A stretch of DNA of 64,000 nucleotides from Flavobacterium frigoris PS1 (GTDB lineage: Bacteria > Bacteroidota > Bacteroidia > Flavobacteriales > Flavobacteriaceae). Position numbers and translations under genes: made by a program. Positions 33,276 to 41,737 of the stretch are shown here, one piece after another. The first letter of the stretch is position 1, and each line of letters starts with the position of its first letter. Below the pieces are notes generated by a model. It saw only the letters and a list, made by a program, of their open reading frames with translations, searched no databases and was not told where the DNA came from. Location of the stretch: positions 620,001 through 684,000 of the forward strand of contig NZ_AHKF01000018.1 in the NCBI RefSeq assembly GCF_000252125.1, in the 5' to 3' direction.

Positions 33276-34409
33276 CTAATAGTTTACGTATTCCGTTATT
33301 TCAAGGCCGTAACCTATCATTCCAACACGTTTTTCTTGTTGAGTATTAGATACCAATCGAATTTTTGAAATGTCTATATCGTGCAAAATTTGTGCTCCAA
33401 TACCAAAATCTTTGCTGTCAATTTTGATTTTTGGCGCTTTGATTTCTCCAGCTGCTTGTATTACTTTTAGCTCAGATAAGCGGTTCAATAAATTTACCGA
33501 TTGCATGTCTTGGTTTATAAAAATCACAGCTCCCTTTCCTTGCTCATTAATCACCTTAAACATGTCGTCTAATTGTTGGTCTTCATTATTAGTCAGGGTT
33601 CCTAACAAGTCATTATTTACTTGTGAAGAGTGGATTCGTGTTAAAACGGCATCGCCTAAATTCCAAGTGCCTTTTGTTAAAGCAATATGAATTTGTTTAT
33701 TAGTTGTTTGTTCGTATGCTCTTAGACGGAACGCTCCAAAACGGGTTTGGATATCAAAATCTTCTTTTTTTATGATTAGGCTGTCGTGTTGCATTCTGTA
33801 TGCTACAAGGTCTTCGATAGAAACCAATTTCAAATCAAATTTTTTGGCCACTTTTACTAATTGTGGTAAACGAGCCATGGTACCGTCGTCATTCATGACT
33901 TCTACAATAACCCCGGCCGATTTAAATCCGGCAAGTCTTGCAAAATCAATTGCTGCTTCCGTATGCCCAGTTCTTCTAAGAACACCACCTTGTTTTGCAA
34001 TCAATGGAAATATATGTCCAGGTCTGGCTAAATCATGCGGCTTAGTATCTCCAGATGCCAAGGCTAATACAGTTTTAGCTCTATCACCAGCAGATATTCC
34101 TGTAGTTACTCCGTTTCCTCTTAAATCAACAGAAACCGTAAAGGCTGTCTCCATTGGATCAGTATTGTTAGTAACCATTACATGCAGGCCCAATTCTTTA
34201 CAACGGCTTTCAGTTAATGGTGCGCAGATTAATCCGCGGCCGTGTGTAGCCATGAAGTTAATCATTTCTGGAGTGACCATTTCGGCTGCCGCCAAGAAGT
34301 CACCTTCGTTTTCACGCCCCTCATCATCAACGACAATAATGATTTTTCCTTGTCGAATGTCTTCTATTGCTTCTTCAATTGTGTTAAGTTTTATTTTACT
34401 TGTAACCAT
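33276..34409 (-). CDS. ribBA: RibBA: DHBP synthase with degenerate GTP cyclohydrolase II half
   Basis: The 377-residue protein has an intact N-terminal DHBP synthase domain (DDEGRENEGD near residue 27, RPGHIFPL, HTEAAIDFARLAG), which makes 3,4-dihydroxy-2-butanone 4-phosphate for riboflavin. The C-terminal domain has the cyclohydrolase II frame but lacks the zinc cysteines: HSECLTGDxFGSxRCDCG is replaced by HSSQVNNDLLGTLTNNED, and the RQEGRGIGL motif by INQDMQSVNLL. It is therefore unlikely to act as a cyclohydrolase. A separate RibA would be needed. It lies 9 nt downstream of the LptF/G gene. Confidence 0.9.
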   Translation of the reverse strand: MVTSKIKLNTIEEAIEDIRQGKIIIVVDDEGRENEGDFLAAAEMVTPEMINFMATHGRGLICAPLTESRCKELGLHVMVTNNTDPMETAFTVSVDLRGNGVTTGISAGDRAKTVLALASGDTKPHDLARPGHIFPLIAKQGGVLRRTGHTEAAIDFARLAGFKSAGVIVEVMNDDGTMARLPQLVKVAKKFDLKLVSIEDLVAYRMQHDSLIIKKEDFDIQTRFGAFRLRAYEQTTNKQIHIALTKGTWNLGDAVLTRIHSSQVNNDLLGTLTNNEDQQLDDMFKVINEQGKGAVIFINQDMQSVNLLNRLSELKVIQAAGEIKAPKIKIDSKDFGIGAQILHDIDISKIRLVSNTQQEKRVGMIGYGLEITEYVNY

Positions 34410-34418
34410 GATAAGGAT

Positions 34419-35873
34419 TTATTTTTTTTTGGATGGAAATAATTTTTGAAATAATTTTTGGAGCGGAGCTAAAATAACGTCCATATTTATTAAGCCAATG
34501 TCATTTGTTGCTCTGTAGGTCAGCAGTATGGCCAGTGGCGTCAAAATAAAAGAGGACATCCAAGCACCCATAAAAGGAGACATGCCGTTTTCTTGTGCTA
34601 TTCTTTTTCCAAAAGTGTTTATAAAATGAAATGAGATGAATATAAGAACTGCAAAAATGATGGGTAGCCCTAGTCCACCTTTCCTGATGATGGCACCCAG
34701 CGGAGCACCGATAAAAAACATCATAACACAAGCAAATGCGATCACGAATTTATCGTAGAATGCTAGTAAATGATTGTTGATGTTTTTCTGTTTGTTGGCT
34801 AAGTTGACTTGAGTCGCATCGATAGAATAGCCCGTGCTAGTTACATTGCTGCTAGCCATTTTTAAGATTTCTGATTTTTGCTCATTAGTGTATAATGACA
34901 AAATGTTGTCAGGAAGCTTTTTATTTACTTTCATACCAGTCTTTTCAAGAATAATTGTACTAGCGCTATTTTGTGGTATTCCGGTTCTCAAATTAATATT
35001 TTCCGAAAAGGAAATGATATCTGTTTTGAAGTTTTTATCCAATGAATCGAGGGTGTATCGCAATTCATTTACCGTTAACATGGTATTAGTGTTGGCAATG
35101 TTCTCGTCGTCAACATCTACTTGGTTTAGTTGGGATAAATCGATATTAATGGTGTATTTCTTGAAAGAACTTTTAGCAAAAGGTAATTTACTGCGGTCTT
35201 CATATTTTTTAGGAACAAGGTCTTCGTAGTAATTACCATCATTCAAGACTAACTGCAGTATGCTTGATTCTTCGCTACTAATCAATATTCCGTCTTTGGC
35301 TTTTATTACGGTTTTGCTTCCATCACCAATGTTCGATTTTTTATGAATAGTGATACCGGTCAATACATTACCGTTTTCTCCTGATTTTTTGTTGACTTTG
35401 ATGTTGTATAAGCCCACATCACTAAACTGGCCTTCCGTTATAGCCATTGCGGGTTTTACTTGCGCAATGTTTTTCCTGAAATTGATAAACTTATATTCGG
35501 CAAAGGGGATGACATTATTGGCAAAAAAGAATGCCACAACACTTAGTAGTAGTATGAATACGGTTAAGCTTCTCATAGCTCTTTGTAAAGAGATACCAGA
35601 AGATTTCATCGCCGCAAATTCATAATTTTCAGCCAGGTTACCAAAAGTCATTATGGAAGCCAATAAAATGGACAGAGGTAATACCAAGGGAATTATTCGA
35701 GGCATCGAAAAAAGTAGAAACTTAATAATTAAAGATATATCCAAATCTTTACCGGCTAACTCGGCTATAAATAGCCAAACCGTTTGAAGTATGAATATAA
35801 AAAACAAGATTACAAATACCGTAGTAAATGTAATCAGGAATGTTTTTAATAAGTATTTGTCGAGAATTTTCAC
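34419..35873 (-). CDS. LptF/LptG-family permease
   Basis: The 484-residue protein begins MKILDKYLLKTFLITFTTVF and has six membrane segments (three N-terminal, three C-terminal) around a large periplasmic domain, the plan of LptF and LptG. These form the inner-membrane part of the LPS transporter. In Bacteroidetes the F and G forms are hard to tell apart from sequence alone. It lies 8 nt after lolA and precedes ribBA. The envelope context (ftsK-lolA-lptG) is common in flavobacteria. Confidence 0.88.
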   Translation of the reverse strand: MKILDKYLLKTFLITFTTVFVILFFIFILQTVWLFIAELAGKDLDISLIIKFLLFSMPRIIPLVLPLSILLASIMTFGNLAENYEFAAMKSSGISLQRAMRSLTVFILLLSVVAFFFANNVIPFAEYKFINFRKNIAQVKPAMAITEGQFSDVGLYNIKVNKKSGENGNVLTGITIHKKSNIGDGSKTVIKAKDGILISSEESSILQLVLNDGNYYEDLVPKKYEDRSKLPFAKSSFKKYTINIDLSQLNQVDVDDENIANTNTMLTVNELRYTLDSLDKNFKTDIISFSENINLRTGIPQNSASTIILEKTGMKVNKKLPDNILSLYTNEQKSEILKMASSNVTSTGYSIDATQVNLANKQKNINNHLLAFYDKFVIAFACVMMFFIGAPLGAIIRKGGLGLPIIFAVLIFISFHFINTFGKRIAQENGMSPFMGAWMSSFILTPLAILLTYRATNDIGLINMDVILAPLQKLFQKLFPSKKK

Positions 35874-35881
35874 CTAATAAT

Positions 35882-36523
35882 TTAATCTAATTTATTGATG
35901 TAGTAATTTGGATATTTACTTTCGGCAAAGGTAAATTGATTTTTTGACAAAGGTTGATTGGTTTTAAAAGAATTAACGGTTAAAGTTGTTTTTGTTCCTT
36001 TTTTCCCCACTTCAATTAAATTATAGATGTGTTTTGTTTGCACATCAATACCCAAAAGGATTTCTTTTCTTTGATCTTTGGCATTTGTGGGAACTAACTT
36101 GATGTATTGTATCTTTCTACCTCTTACATCTTGTAGGATATCCATTGAATATCGGTAACCACTATTGAAAAAAGTCAACATTTTTGATGGCGTAATAGCA
36201 CTGTCGTCTTTTTCGTTTAGATTTGATATTGTGATTTCTTCATCTTCTGGCACAATAGTGTATGTTTTCTTTCCGTCAAAGATTTTTGTGATCCCCATAA
36301 AATTCAAAACATATTGGTCGTTTTTCATGGTAACGTTTCCTTTACTGTCTTGATTAATATTTTCCTTAGCGTTATTTAAAGAGTATTTAAAATCAATTAC
36401 GATATTATTATAACTTCTTACTTTTGAGGTTACCTGATCTAAAAGGGCTTTTGCCTTTTTGTCTTGGGCTTGTGTCGAAAAGCTAAAAAGAAGAATAAAG
36501 GTAATTAGAATAAATTTTTTCAT
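35882..36523 (-). CDS. lolA: LolA-like outer-membrane lipoprotein carrier
   Basis: From the ATG at 36523 the protein has about 213 residues and a signal peptide (MKKFILITFILLFSFSTQA). It has the LolA-like beta fold, seen in IDFKYSLNNAK, KGNVTMKNDQYVLNFMG and GIDVQTKHIYNLIEVGK. LolA carries lipoproteins across the periplasm. An earlier ATG at 36562 would overlap ftsK and lack a proper signal start, so I reject it. The chosen start lies 4 nt after the ftsK stop. Confidence 0.85.
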   Translation of the reverse strand: MKKFILITFILLFSFSTQAQDKKAKALLDQVTSKVRSYNNIVIDFKYSLNNAKENINQDSKGNVTMKNDQYVLNFMGITKIFDGKKTYTIVPEDEEITISNLNEKDDSAITPSKMLTFFNSGYRYSMDILQDVRGRKIQYIKLVPTNAKDQRKEILLGIDVQTKHIYNLIEVGKKGTKTTLTVNSFKTNQPLSKNQFTFAESKYPNYYINKLD

Positions 36524-36527
36524 AGTA

Positions 36528-38969
36528 TTAATTATTTTGTTCATTGTTAAAAAATTGGTCAAGAGAACTCATGTCCAGGATATTTACACCACGTGCTTTA
36601 CTTCCTTCAAACGGTCCTACAATTCCGGCTGCTTCAAGTTGGTCTATTAATCGACCGGCTCTATTGTAGCCCAATTTTAGTTTTCTTTGCAACAATGATG
36701 CCGAACCTTGTTGTGCATTCACAATAATCTCGGCGGCTTCTCTAAACAAAGTATCTCTTTCGGATATATCCACATCAAGATTAATGCCACTATCTTCTCC
36801 TACAAATTCAGGAAGCAAATAAGCGGTAGCATATGCTTTCTGTGAGCCAATGAAATCAGTGATTTTTTCTACCTCTGGAGTGTCTATAAAGGCACACTGT
36901 ACACGTACTATATCATTTCCATTAGTGTAAAGCATATCTCCACGTCCTATTAATTGGTCAGCTCCTGCGGTGTCTAATATAGTTCGGGAATCAATTTTTG
37001 AAGTCACTCTAAATGCTATTCGCGCTGGGAAATTCGCTTTTATCAAACCAGTTATCACGTTTACCGAAGGTCTTTGGGTTGCAATAATTAAATGGATTCC
37101 TATGGCACGGGCTAATTGGGCCAAACGGGCAATGGGAACTTCAACCTCCTTACCGGCAGTCATTATCAAATCGGCAAACTCATCAACTACTAATATTATA
37201 TAAGGTAAAAATCGGTGTCCATTGTCTGGATTTAATTTTCGTGCTTTAAATTTTTCATTGTATTCTTTAATATTTCGTACCATCGCGTCTTTCAACAGCG
37301 AGTAACGATTGTCCATTTCTACGCATAAGGAGTTTAAAGTATTAACCACTTTAGCATTATCAGTAAGAATTGCATCTTCTGAATCGGGAAGTTTAGCTAA
37401 ATAATGTCTTTCAATTTTGTTAAAAAGCGTTAATTCAACCTTTTTTGGGTCAACCAAAACAAACTTCACTTCAGCAGGGTGTTTCTTGTATAATAAAGAA
37501 GTTAAAACGGCATTTAAACCAACAGATTTTCCTTGTCCAGTAGCTCCAGCCATCAATAAATGGGGCATTTTTGCTAAATCGACAACAAAAGTTTCATTTG
37601 AAATTGTTTTGCCAAGGGCAATTGGTAATTCCATTTCAGCTTCCTGAAACTTCGCTGAGCCTATTACGCTCTTCATCGAAACCATGGTAGGATTCTTGTT
37701 TGGAACCTCGATTCCAATAGTTCCTTTCCCAGGAATAGGGGCAATGATACGAATCCCTAATGCTGAAAGCGATAGTGCGATATCATCCTCAAGATTCTTG
37801 ATTTTTGATATACGGATTCCCGCTTCAGGAACAATTTCATATAAGGTTACTGATGGACCAACAGTCGCTTTAATTTGAGCAATTTCAATTTTATAGTTAC
37901 GAAGGGTATCAACAATCCTATTTTTATTTTCTTCTAATTCTTCTTGGTTAATCGTAATACCTCCAGTAGAATATTCTTTTAGTAGATCAATTGTTGGGTA
38001 TTTGTAATTGGATAAATCCAAAGTTGGATCGAATAGACCAAAATCAGAAACGAGTCTAGATGCCAGATTCTCCTCAATAATTTCTTCTTCCGGAGCAGTT
38101 TCAACAACGAAAGTATCATCAAGAGTCGAGCTGTTATCCGCTGCGGCAACTTCGGCGGCTGTTGGTTTAGGACTAGGAGTGAGTTTGATTTCTGAGGAAT
38201 TTGAAATTGTGGGTTTCAATGCTTCTTTATCCACTTCAAACTGGGAAGGTTTTGGTTTTATAACAATGTCTTCCCGTTCTTTTTCTTCAGTTACCGCAAA
38301 TTCTTCCAAATTGTAAGCGCCGTCACCTTTTGGAGCAGCTGCTGTCCCTAAATCTGATTTGATTTCTTTTTTAGTGTTTTCGAAAAAGGACTGAATCTTT
38401 TCCGGAGATAGTTTTATTTTAAATATCACATAAATGATAAGTCCAAAAATTAGAATCAGTAGAGTTCCGGTTTTTCCAATATAATCCTGCAGAAATAAAT
38501 TTAATTCATAACCTACCGTACCGCCTAATTCAGGTAATGAGGTTGCGAAAAAACCTAATAAAACGGATATGATAATTAAGGCAAATAAATCCCAAAACCA
38601 GATCCCTTTTAGCTTTTTTGTTGGCATACCAAGAATCATGAAGAGTCCTGTCAGGAAAAACAATCTTACAAATAAGAAAGAAGCAAGTCCAAAACCTTTG
38701 TAAACAATAATGTCAGCCAGAAAGGCTCCAAATTTACCTAACCAGTTCTGAACGGTTTCGGTTCTATCTGTCAATTCAGAAACAGCACTTTGGTCTTCTT
38801 GTCCGTGGATGTAAAAGGATGTAAAGGCAACCAATAAAGCGACAGAAAACAATATAAGAAGACTTCCCAAAACGATTTTGTGCTGTTTTGTTAATTCCCA
38901 TGGTTTATCTGCTTTAGTTTTAGAATTTGTTTTCTTGTCTAAAGGTTCTCTTTTTGTTGTTTTTGTCAT
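36528..38969 (-). CDS. ftsK: DNA translocase FtsK
   Basis: The 813-residue protein has four or five N-terminal membrane segments (about residues 30-190), an acidic/proline-rich linker, the alpha/beta motor with Walker A (AGATGQGKS) and Walker B (ILVVDEFADL), and a C-terminal gamma winged helix (LLQRKLKLGYNRAGRLIDQLEAAGIVGP). FtsK sits at the septum and moves chromosomes toward dif. It is the first of a ftsK-lolA-lptF/G-ribBA run. All motifs are intact. Confidence 0.96.
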   Translation of the reverse strand: MTKTTKREPLDKKTNSKTKADKPWELTKQHKIVLGSLLILFSVALLVAFTSFYIHGQEDQSAVSELTDRTETVQNWLGKFGAFLADIIVYKGFGLASFLFVRLFFLTGLFMILGMPTKKLKGIWFWDLFALIIISVLLGFFATSLPELGGTVGYELNLFLQDYIGKTGTLLILIFGLIIYVIFKIKLSPEKIQSFFENTKKEIKSDLGTAAAPKGDGAYNLEEFAVTEEKEREDIVIKPKPSQFEVDKEALKPTISNSSEIKLTPSPKPTAAEVAAADNSSTLDDTFVVETAPEEEIIEENLASRLVSDFGLFDPTLDLSNYKYPTIDLLKEYSTGGITINQEELEENKNRIVDTLRNYKIEIAQIKATVGPSVTLYEIVPEAGIRISKIKNLEDDIALSLSALGIRIIAPIPGKGTIGIEVPNKNPTMVSMKSVIGSAKFQEAEMELPIALGKTISNETFVVDLAKMPHLLMAGATGQGKSVGLNAVLTSLLYKKHPAEVKFVLVDPKKVELTLFNKIERHYLAKLPDSEDAILTDNAKVVNTLNSLCVEMDNRYSLLKDAMVRNIKEYNEKFKARKLNPDNGHRFLPYIILVVDEFADLIMTAGKEVEVPIARLAQLARAIGIHLIIATQRPSVNVITGLIKANFPARIAFRVTSKIDSRTILDTAGADQLIGRGDMLYTNGNDIVRVQCAFIDTPEVEKITDFIGSQKAYATAYLLPEFVGEDSGINLDVDISERDTLFREAAEIIVNAQQGSASLLQRKLKLGYNRAGRLIDQLEAAGIVGPFEGSKARGVNILDMSSLDQFFNNEQNN

Positions 38970-38988
38970 TCTTATTGGTGCTTAATGC

Positions 38989-39363
38989 CTATGTAATTCT
39001 TGGAATATAAATAATGAAACCGATAATTATTGCAGTTATAGCTGCAAAAAAAACAGCTCCAGCCGCAATGTCTTTTATAAAACCAATTCTTTCATGATAG
39101 TTGGGGTGGATAAAATCGGCTACTTTTTCGACAGCAGTATTAAGACCTTCAATGCTCATCACTAAGCCTATGGCCATGGTTTGAAAAAGCCACTCTGTAG
39201 GAGTAATACCAAAATAGAATCCAGCAACGGTCAACAAAATTCCAATTGAAAATTGTACCATTATACTGTGTTCCGTAGTGATTAACTTCGCCGCACCTTT
39301 AAAAGCGTAGGAAACACTTTTTAACCTTCCTGTAATGAAAGTGTTGTCTTTTTGAAATTCCAT
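38989..39363 (-). CDS. diacylglycerol/undecaprenol kinase family protein
   Basis: The 124-residue protein has three membrane helices and the DgkA signature SIEGLNTAVEKVADFIHP near residue 70. In Gram-negatives it phosphorylates diacylglycerol, in others undecaprenol; the substrate here cannot be decided from sequence. It lies 10 nt downstream of tpx and 19 nt before ftsK, so it could be co-transcribed with both. Confidence 0.92.
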   Translation of the reverse strand: MEFQKDNTFITGRLKSVSYAFKGAAKLITTEHSIMVQFSIGILLTVAGFYFGITPTEWLFQTMAIGLVMSIEGLNTAVEKVADFIHPNYHERIGFIKDIAAGAVFFAAITAIIIGFIIYIPRIT

Positions 39364-39373
39364 TGATCCCTAA

Positions 39374-39871
39374 TTATAGTACTGCTAGAGCAGCTTCGTA
39401 ATTAGGTTCGTCTGCAATTTCTGATACTTGTTCAGTATGGATGATAGTTCCGTTAGCATCAGTTACAATAATTACTCTTGAATGCAAACTAGCAAGCGGC
39501 CCGTCAAGGATTTCTAAACCATTTGTTTTACCGAAGCTTCCTTCTTGAAAATCAGATAAGTTGATCACGTTTTCTAGCCCTTCAGCACCACAAAAACGTT
39601 TTTGTGCAAAAGGTAAATCTCTAGAAATACATAATACGGTGGTGTTTTCTAAATTCCCAGCAGTTTCGTTAAATTTTCTAACAGATGCAGCACAAGTTCC
39701 TGTGTCAACACTTGGAAATATATTTAGAATCAATTTTTTACCTGAAAAATTACTTAACGAAGCAACTGAAAGGTCATTTTGTATCATTTTAAAATCAGCT
39801 AGTTGTGAACCTACTTTTGGTAATTCACCTGATGTGTGTATCGGATTTCCTCCTAATGTTATTGAAGCCAT
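39374..39871 (-). CDS. tpx: thiol peroxidase Tpx
   Basis: The 165-residue protein has the Tpx active site FPSVDTGTCAASVRKFNE (peroxidatic Cys60) and the resolving Cys in RFCGAEGLENV (about residue 93). Tpx reduces peroxides with thioredoxin. The start MASITLGGNPIHTSGELP is standard for the family. It leads the short tpx-dagK run. Length is normal. Confidence 0.96.
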   Translation of the reverse strand: MASITLGGNPIHTSGELPKVGSQLADFKMIQNDLSVASLSNFSGKKLILNIFPSVDTGTCAASVRKFNETAGNLENTTVLCISRDLPFAQKRFCGAEGLENVINLSDFQEGSFGKTNGLEILDGPLASLHSRVIIVTDANGTIIHTEQVSEIADEPNYEAALAVL

Positions 39872-40015
39872 TTTTTGTGTTTTTTGTTAAGGTTCAAAAG
39901 TATGAAAATTATTTAAGAATTAGTCCTGAAACTTCGGGATAAAGTTGGCCATTTTAGAAGTATCGTCAAACTATTGTAAACCAATTCGTTTTTTTACGAA
40001 TCTGTTTTAAATGAA

Positions 40016-40045
40016 AAAAACGTACTCATTTCTAAGTGCGTTTTT
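40016..40045 (-). terminator. terminator after the 85-residue unknown gene
   Basis: AAAAACGTACT pairs with AGTGCGTTTTT (one G-U), ending in T's on the minus strand. It starts 26 nt downstream of the stop at 40071. Confidence 0.7.
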
Positions 40046-40070
40046 ATACTGTTTTTCTAAAGAATTGATT

Positions 40071-40328
40071 TTATTTATCAATAGAACCTAAAACTCTTTT
40101 CATAAAAGTATTGAGAGCTTCTTTTTTATCGGTTCCGTTTTTCACCATTTTATGTACCTCAATGGCGCCATACATATTAGAAATTAGTTCTCCTATAACA
40201 TCAAGTTCTTCGTCTTTCAATGAAGGAATTTCAGTCATTGCTTCTAGAACTTCAATAGTTTCTATAATATAATCTTGATCGTTATCTTCTATAAATTGTG
40301 TTAGATGCTTTATTACAGGTAATTTCAT
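40071..40328 (-). CDS. small uncharacterised acidic protein
   Basis: The 85-residue helical protein reads KLPVIKHLTQFIEDNDQDYIIETIEVLEAMTEI and NMYGAIEVHKMVKNGTDKKEALNTFMKRVLGSI. It is not one I can name with confidence; similar small proteins occur next to thioredoxin in many flavobacteria, as I recall. It is soluble and lacks Cys. It sits 107 nt downstream of thioredoxin and before a clear terminator. Confidence 0.75.
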   Translation of the reverse strand: MKLPVIKHLTQFIEDNDQDYIIETIEVLEAMTEIPSLKDEELDVIGELISNMYGAIEVHKMVKNGTDKKEALNTFMKRVLGSIDK

Positions 40329-40435
40329 GTTTTTTTTAGTTTAAAGTTTAAGGTTTTGAGCTACTATTAATTTACTCCAAAAGTTTAAAATTAGTTATAA
40401 AGTCAGGTAACATTAAACTTTAAACCAATAAATCA

Positions 40436-40765
40436 TTAAACAATTTCGTTCACTAATTCAATTAGCACTTCTTGTTTATTTGTTTGCGTTTCGTTTACCA
40501 GTTTACCATTCACGAAAGTGGCAAAAGTAGGAAGGTTACTTACATTAGCGAGTTTCCTTGATTCTGGAGAATTTTCAGCATCTACAAGTACAAAAGTGAT
40601 TGATTCATTTTCTGTGGCTAACTTTTTGAATTTAGGTTTCATGATTCGGCAATTACCGCACCATGAAGCAGAAAATTGTACTACAACTTTATTGTTTTGG
40701 TTGACCAAATCAGCTAAAGTATCTTCGTTTAAATCGATTAACATAGTTGTTTTTTTTAGTTGCAA
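40436..40765 (-). CDS. thioredoxin-family protein
   Basis: The 109-residue protein has a thioredoxin fold with active site WCGNC (about residues 35-39, in FSASWCGNCRIMKPKF), and cis-Pro in SNLPTFATFVNG. The CGNC site differs from CGPC and may change its redox potential. It lies close to peroxiredoxin and tpx genes and probably supplies electrons to one of them. The second ATG (MLIDLNEDTLADLV) could also serve as start. Confidence 0.9.
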   Translation of the reverse strand: MQLKKTTMLIDLNEDTLADLVNQNNKVVVQFSASWCGNCRIMKPKFKKLATENESITFVLVDAENSPESRKLANVSNLPTFATFVNGKLVNETQTNKQEVLIELVNEIV

Positions 40766-40902
40766 AGGTTCAAAGGAACTAAGTTGCGCAGGTTTATTTT
40801 TAAAGCAGAAAGTAGCAAAGGTTCAGAGGCACAAAGTTTGTTGAAACTTTGAAAATCGCCACAGCAAAAAAACTTTGCCGCTTGATTCCTCTGAACCTCA
40901 GT
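40762..40902. repeat. flavobacterial-type intergenic repeat (three units)
   Basis: GCAAAGGTTCAAAGGAACTAAGTTGCG (40762-40788) and GCAAAGGTTCAGAGGCACAAAGTTT (40815-40839) are similar direct copies, and an inverted copy lies at about 40871-40902 (ATTCCTCTGAACCTCAGTTGC). Such CAAAGGTTCA repeats are dispersed between flavobacterial genes. Confidence 0.6.
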
Positions 40903-40910
40903 TGCTTTTA

Positions 40911-41549
40911 TTAGTTTAAGCTTAAGTATTCAGCAGTACTTTTTCTGTCAGCACTCATTGCTTCTTTACCAGCTTCCCAGTTTGCAGGACAAACTTCTCC
41001 TTTTTCTTGGATATGAGTATAAGCATCAACCATGCGTAAGTATTCATTTACGTTACGACCTAATGGCATATCGTTAACACTTTCGTGGAAGATTTTTCCT
41101 GTTTCATCAATTAAATAAGTAGCTCTAAAAGTTACATTAGATCCTTCGATTATAACTGAGTCTGTTTCTTCGCTATATTCAGTAGAATCAATATCTAGAA
41201 TCCCTAAAATGTTAGATAAGTTTCTGTTAGTGTCAGCAAGGATTGGGTAAGTAACACCTTCGATTCCACCATTATTTTTTGGAGTGTTTAACCAAGCAAA
41301 GTGTACTTCGTTAGTATCGCAAGAAGCACCAATTACGATTGTATTTCTTTTTTCAAATTCAGGTAATGCCGCTTGAAAAGCATGTAGTTCTGTTGGGCAA
41401 ACAAAAGTAAAATCTTTCGGGTACCAAAACAAAAGTACTTTTTTGTTGTTATTTGTAGCTTCTTCAAAAATGTTTATTTTCATGTTGTCTCCCATTTCTG
41501 AGATAGCATCAACTGCAATACTTGGGAATTTTTTTCCTACTAATGACAT
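40911..41549 (-). CDS. AhpC/Prx1-type peroxiredoxin
   Basis: From the ATG at 41549 (MSLVGKKFPSIAVDAI) the protein has about 212 residues. The peroxidatic Cys is in FWYPKDFTFVCPTELHAF (about residue 50) and the resolving Cys is in EKGEVCPANWEAG near residue 170. It reduces peroxides and is a typical 2-Cys peroxiredoxin. An upstream ATG at 41585 gives an unlikely extra MHNIKQTLNNII. It is preceded by a gap that also holds the nhaC terminator. Confidence 0.95.
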   Translation of the reverse strand: MSLVGKKFPSIAVDAISEMGDNMKINIFEEATNNNKKVLLFWYPKDFTFVCPTELHAFQAALPEFEKRNTIVIGASCDTNEVHFAWLNTPKNNGGIEGVTYPILADTNRNLSNILGILDIDSTEYSEETDSVIIEGSNVTFRATYLIDETGKIFHESVNDMPLGRNVNEYLRMVDAYTHIQEKGEVCPANWEAGKEAMSADRKSTAEYLSLN

Positions 41550-41662
41550 AATTATATTGTTTAGTGTTTGTTTAATATTGTGCAAAAGTAGGCATTAAGA
41601 AACGCTGTTCATTATCGATTTCAATTATATATTTTTATCGAATTATAGTTTTTGCTTATCGG

Positions 41663-41713
41663 TTTAAAAGATAAAGCCATAACTTACATTAAGTCATGGC
41701 TTTATCTTTTAAA
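41663..41713 (-). terminator. strong terminator after nhaC
   Basis: A long inverted repeat, with TTTAAAAGATAAAGCCATAACTTA and AAGTCATGGCTTTATCTTTTAAA arms around a short loop, starts about 24 nt past the nhaC stop and ends in T's. It isolates nhaC from the peroxiredoxin gene. Confidence 0.8.
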
Positions 41714-41737
41714 CTGAATAGAAAGTGGCTTTTTTTG

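Noticed and set aside
33772..34449. long plus-strand open frame (225 residues) opposite ribBA
   Set aside because: It is antisense to the conserved RibB domain and has no recognisable motif, so it is a shadow of the coding strand.
36524..36562. earlier start for lolA
   Set aside because: It would overlap ftsK and put 13 residues before a clear signal peptide.
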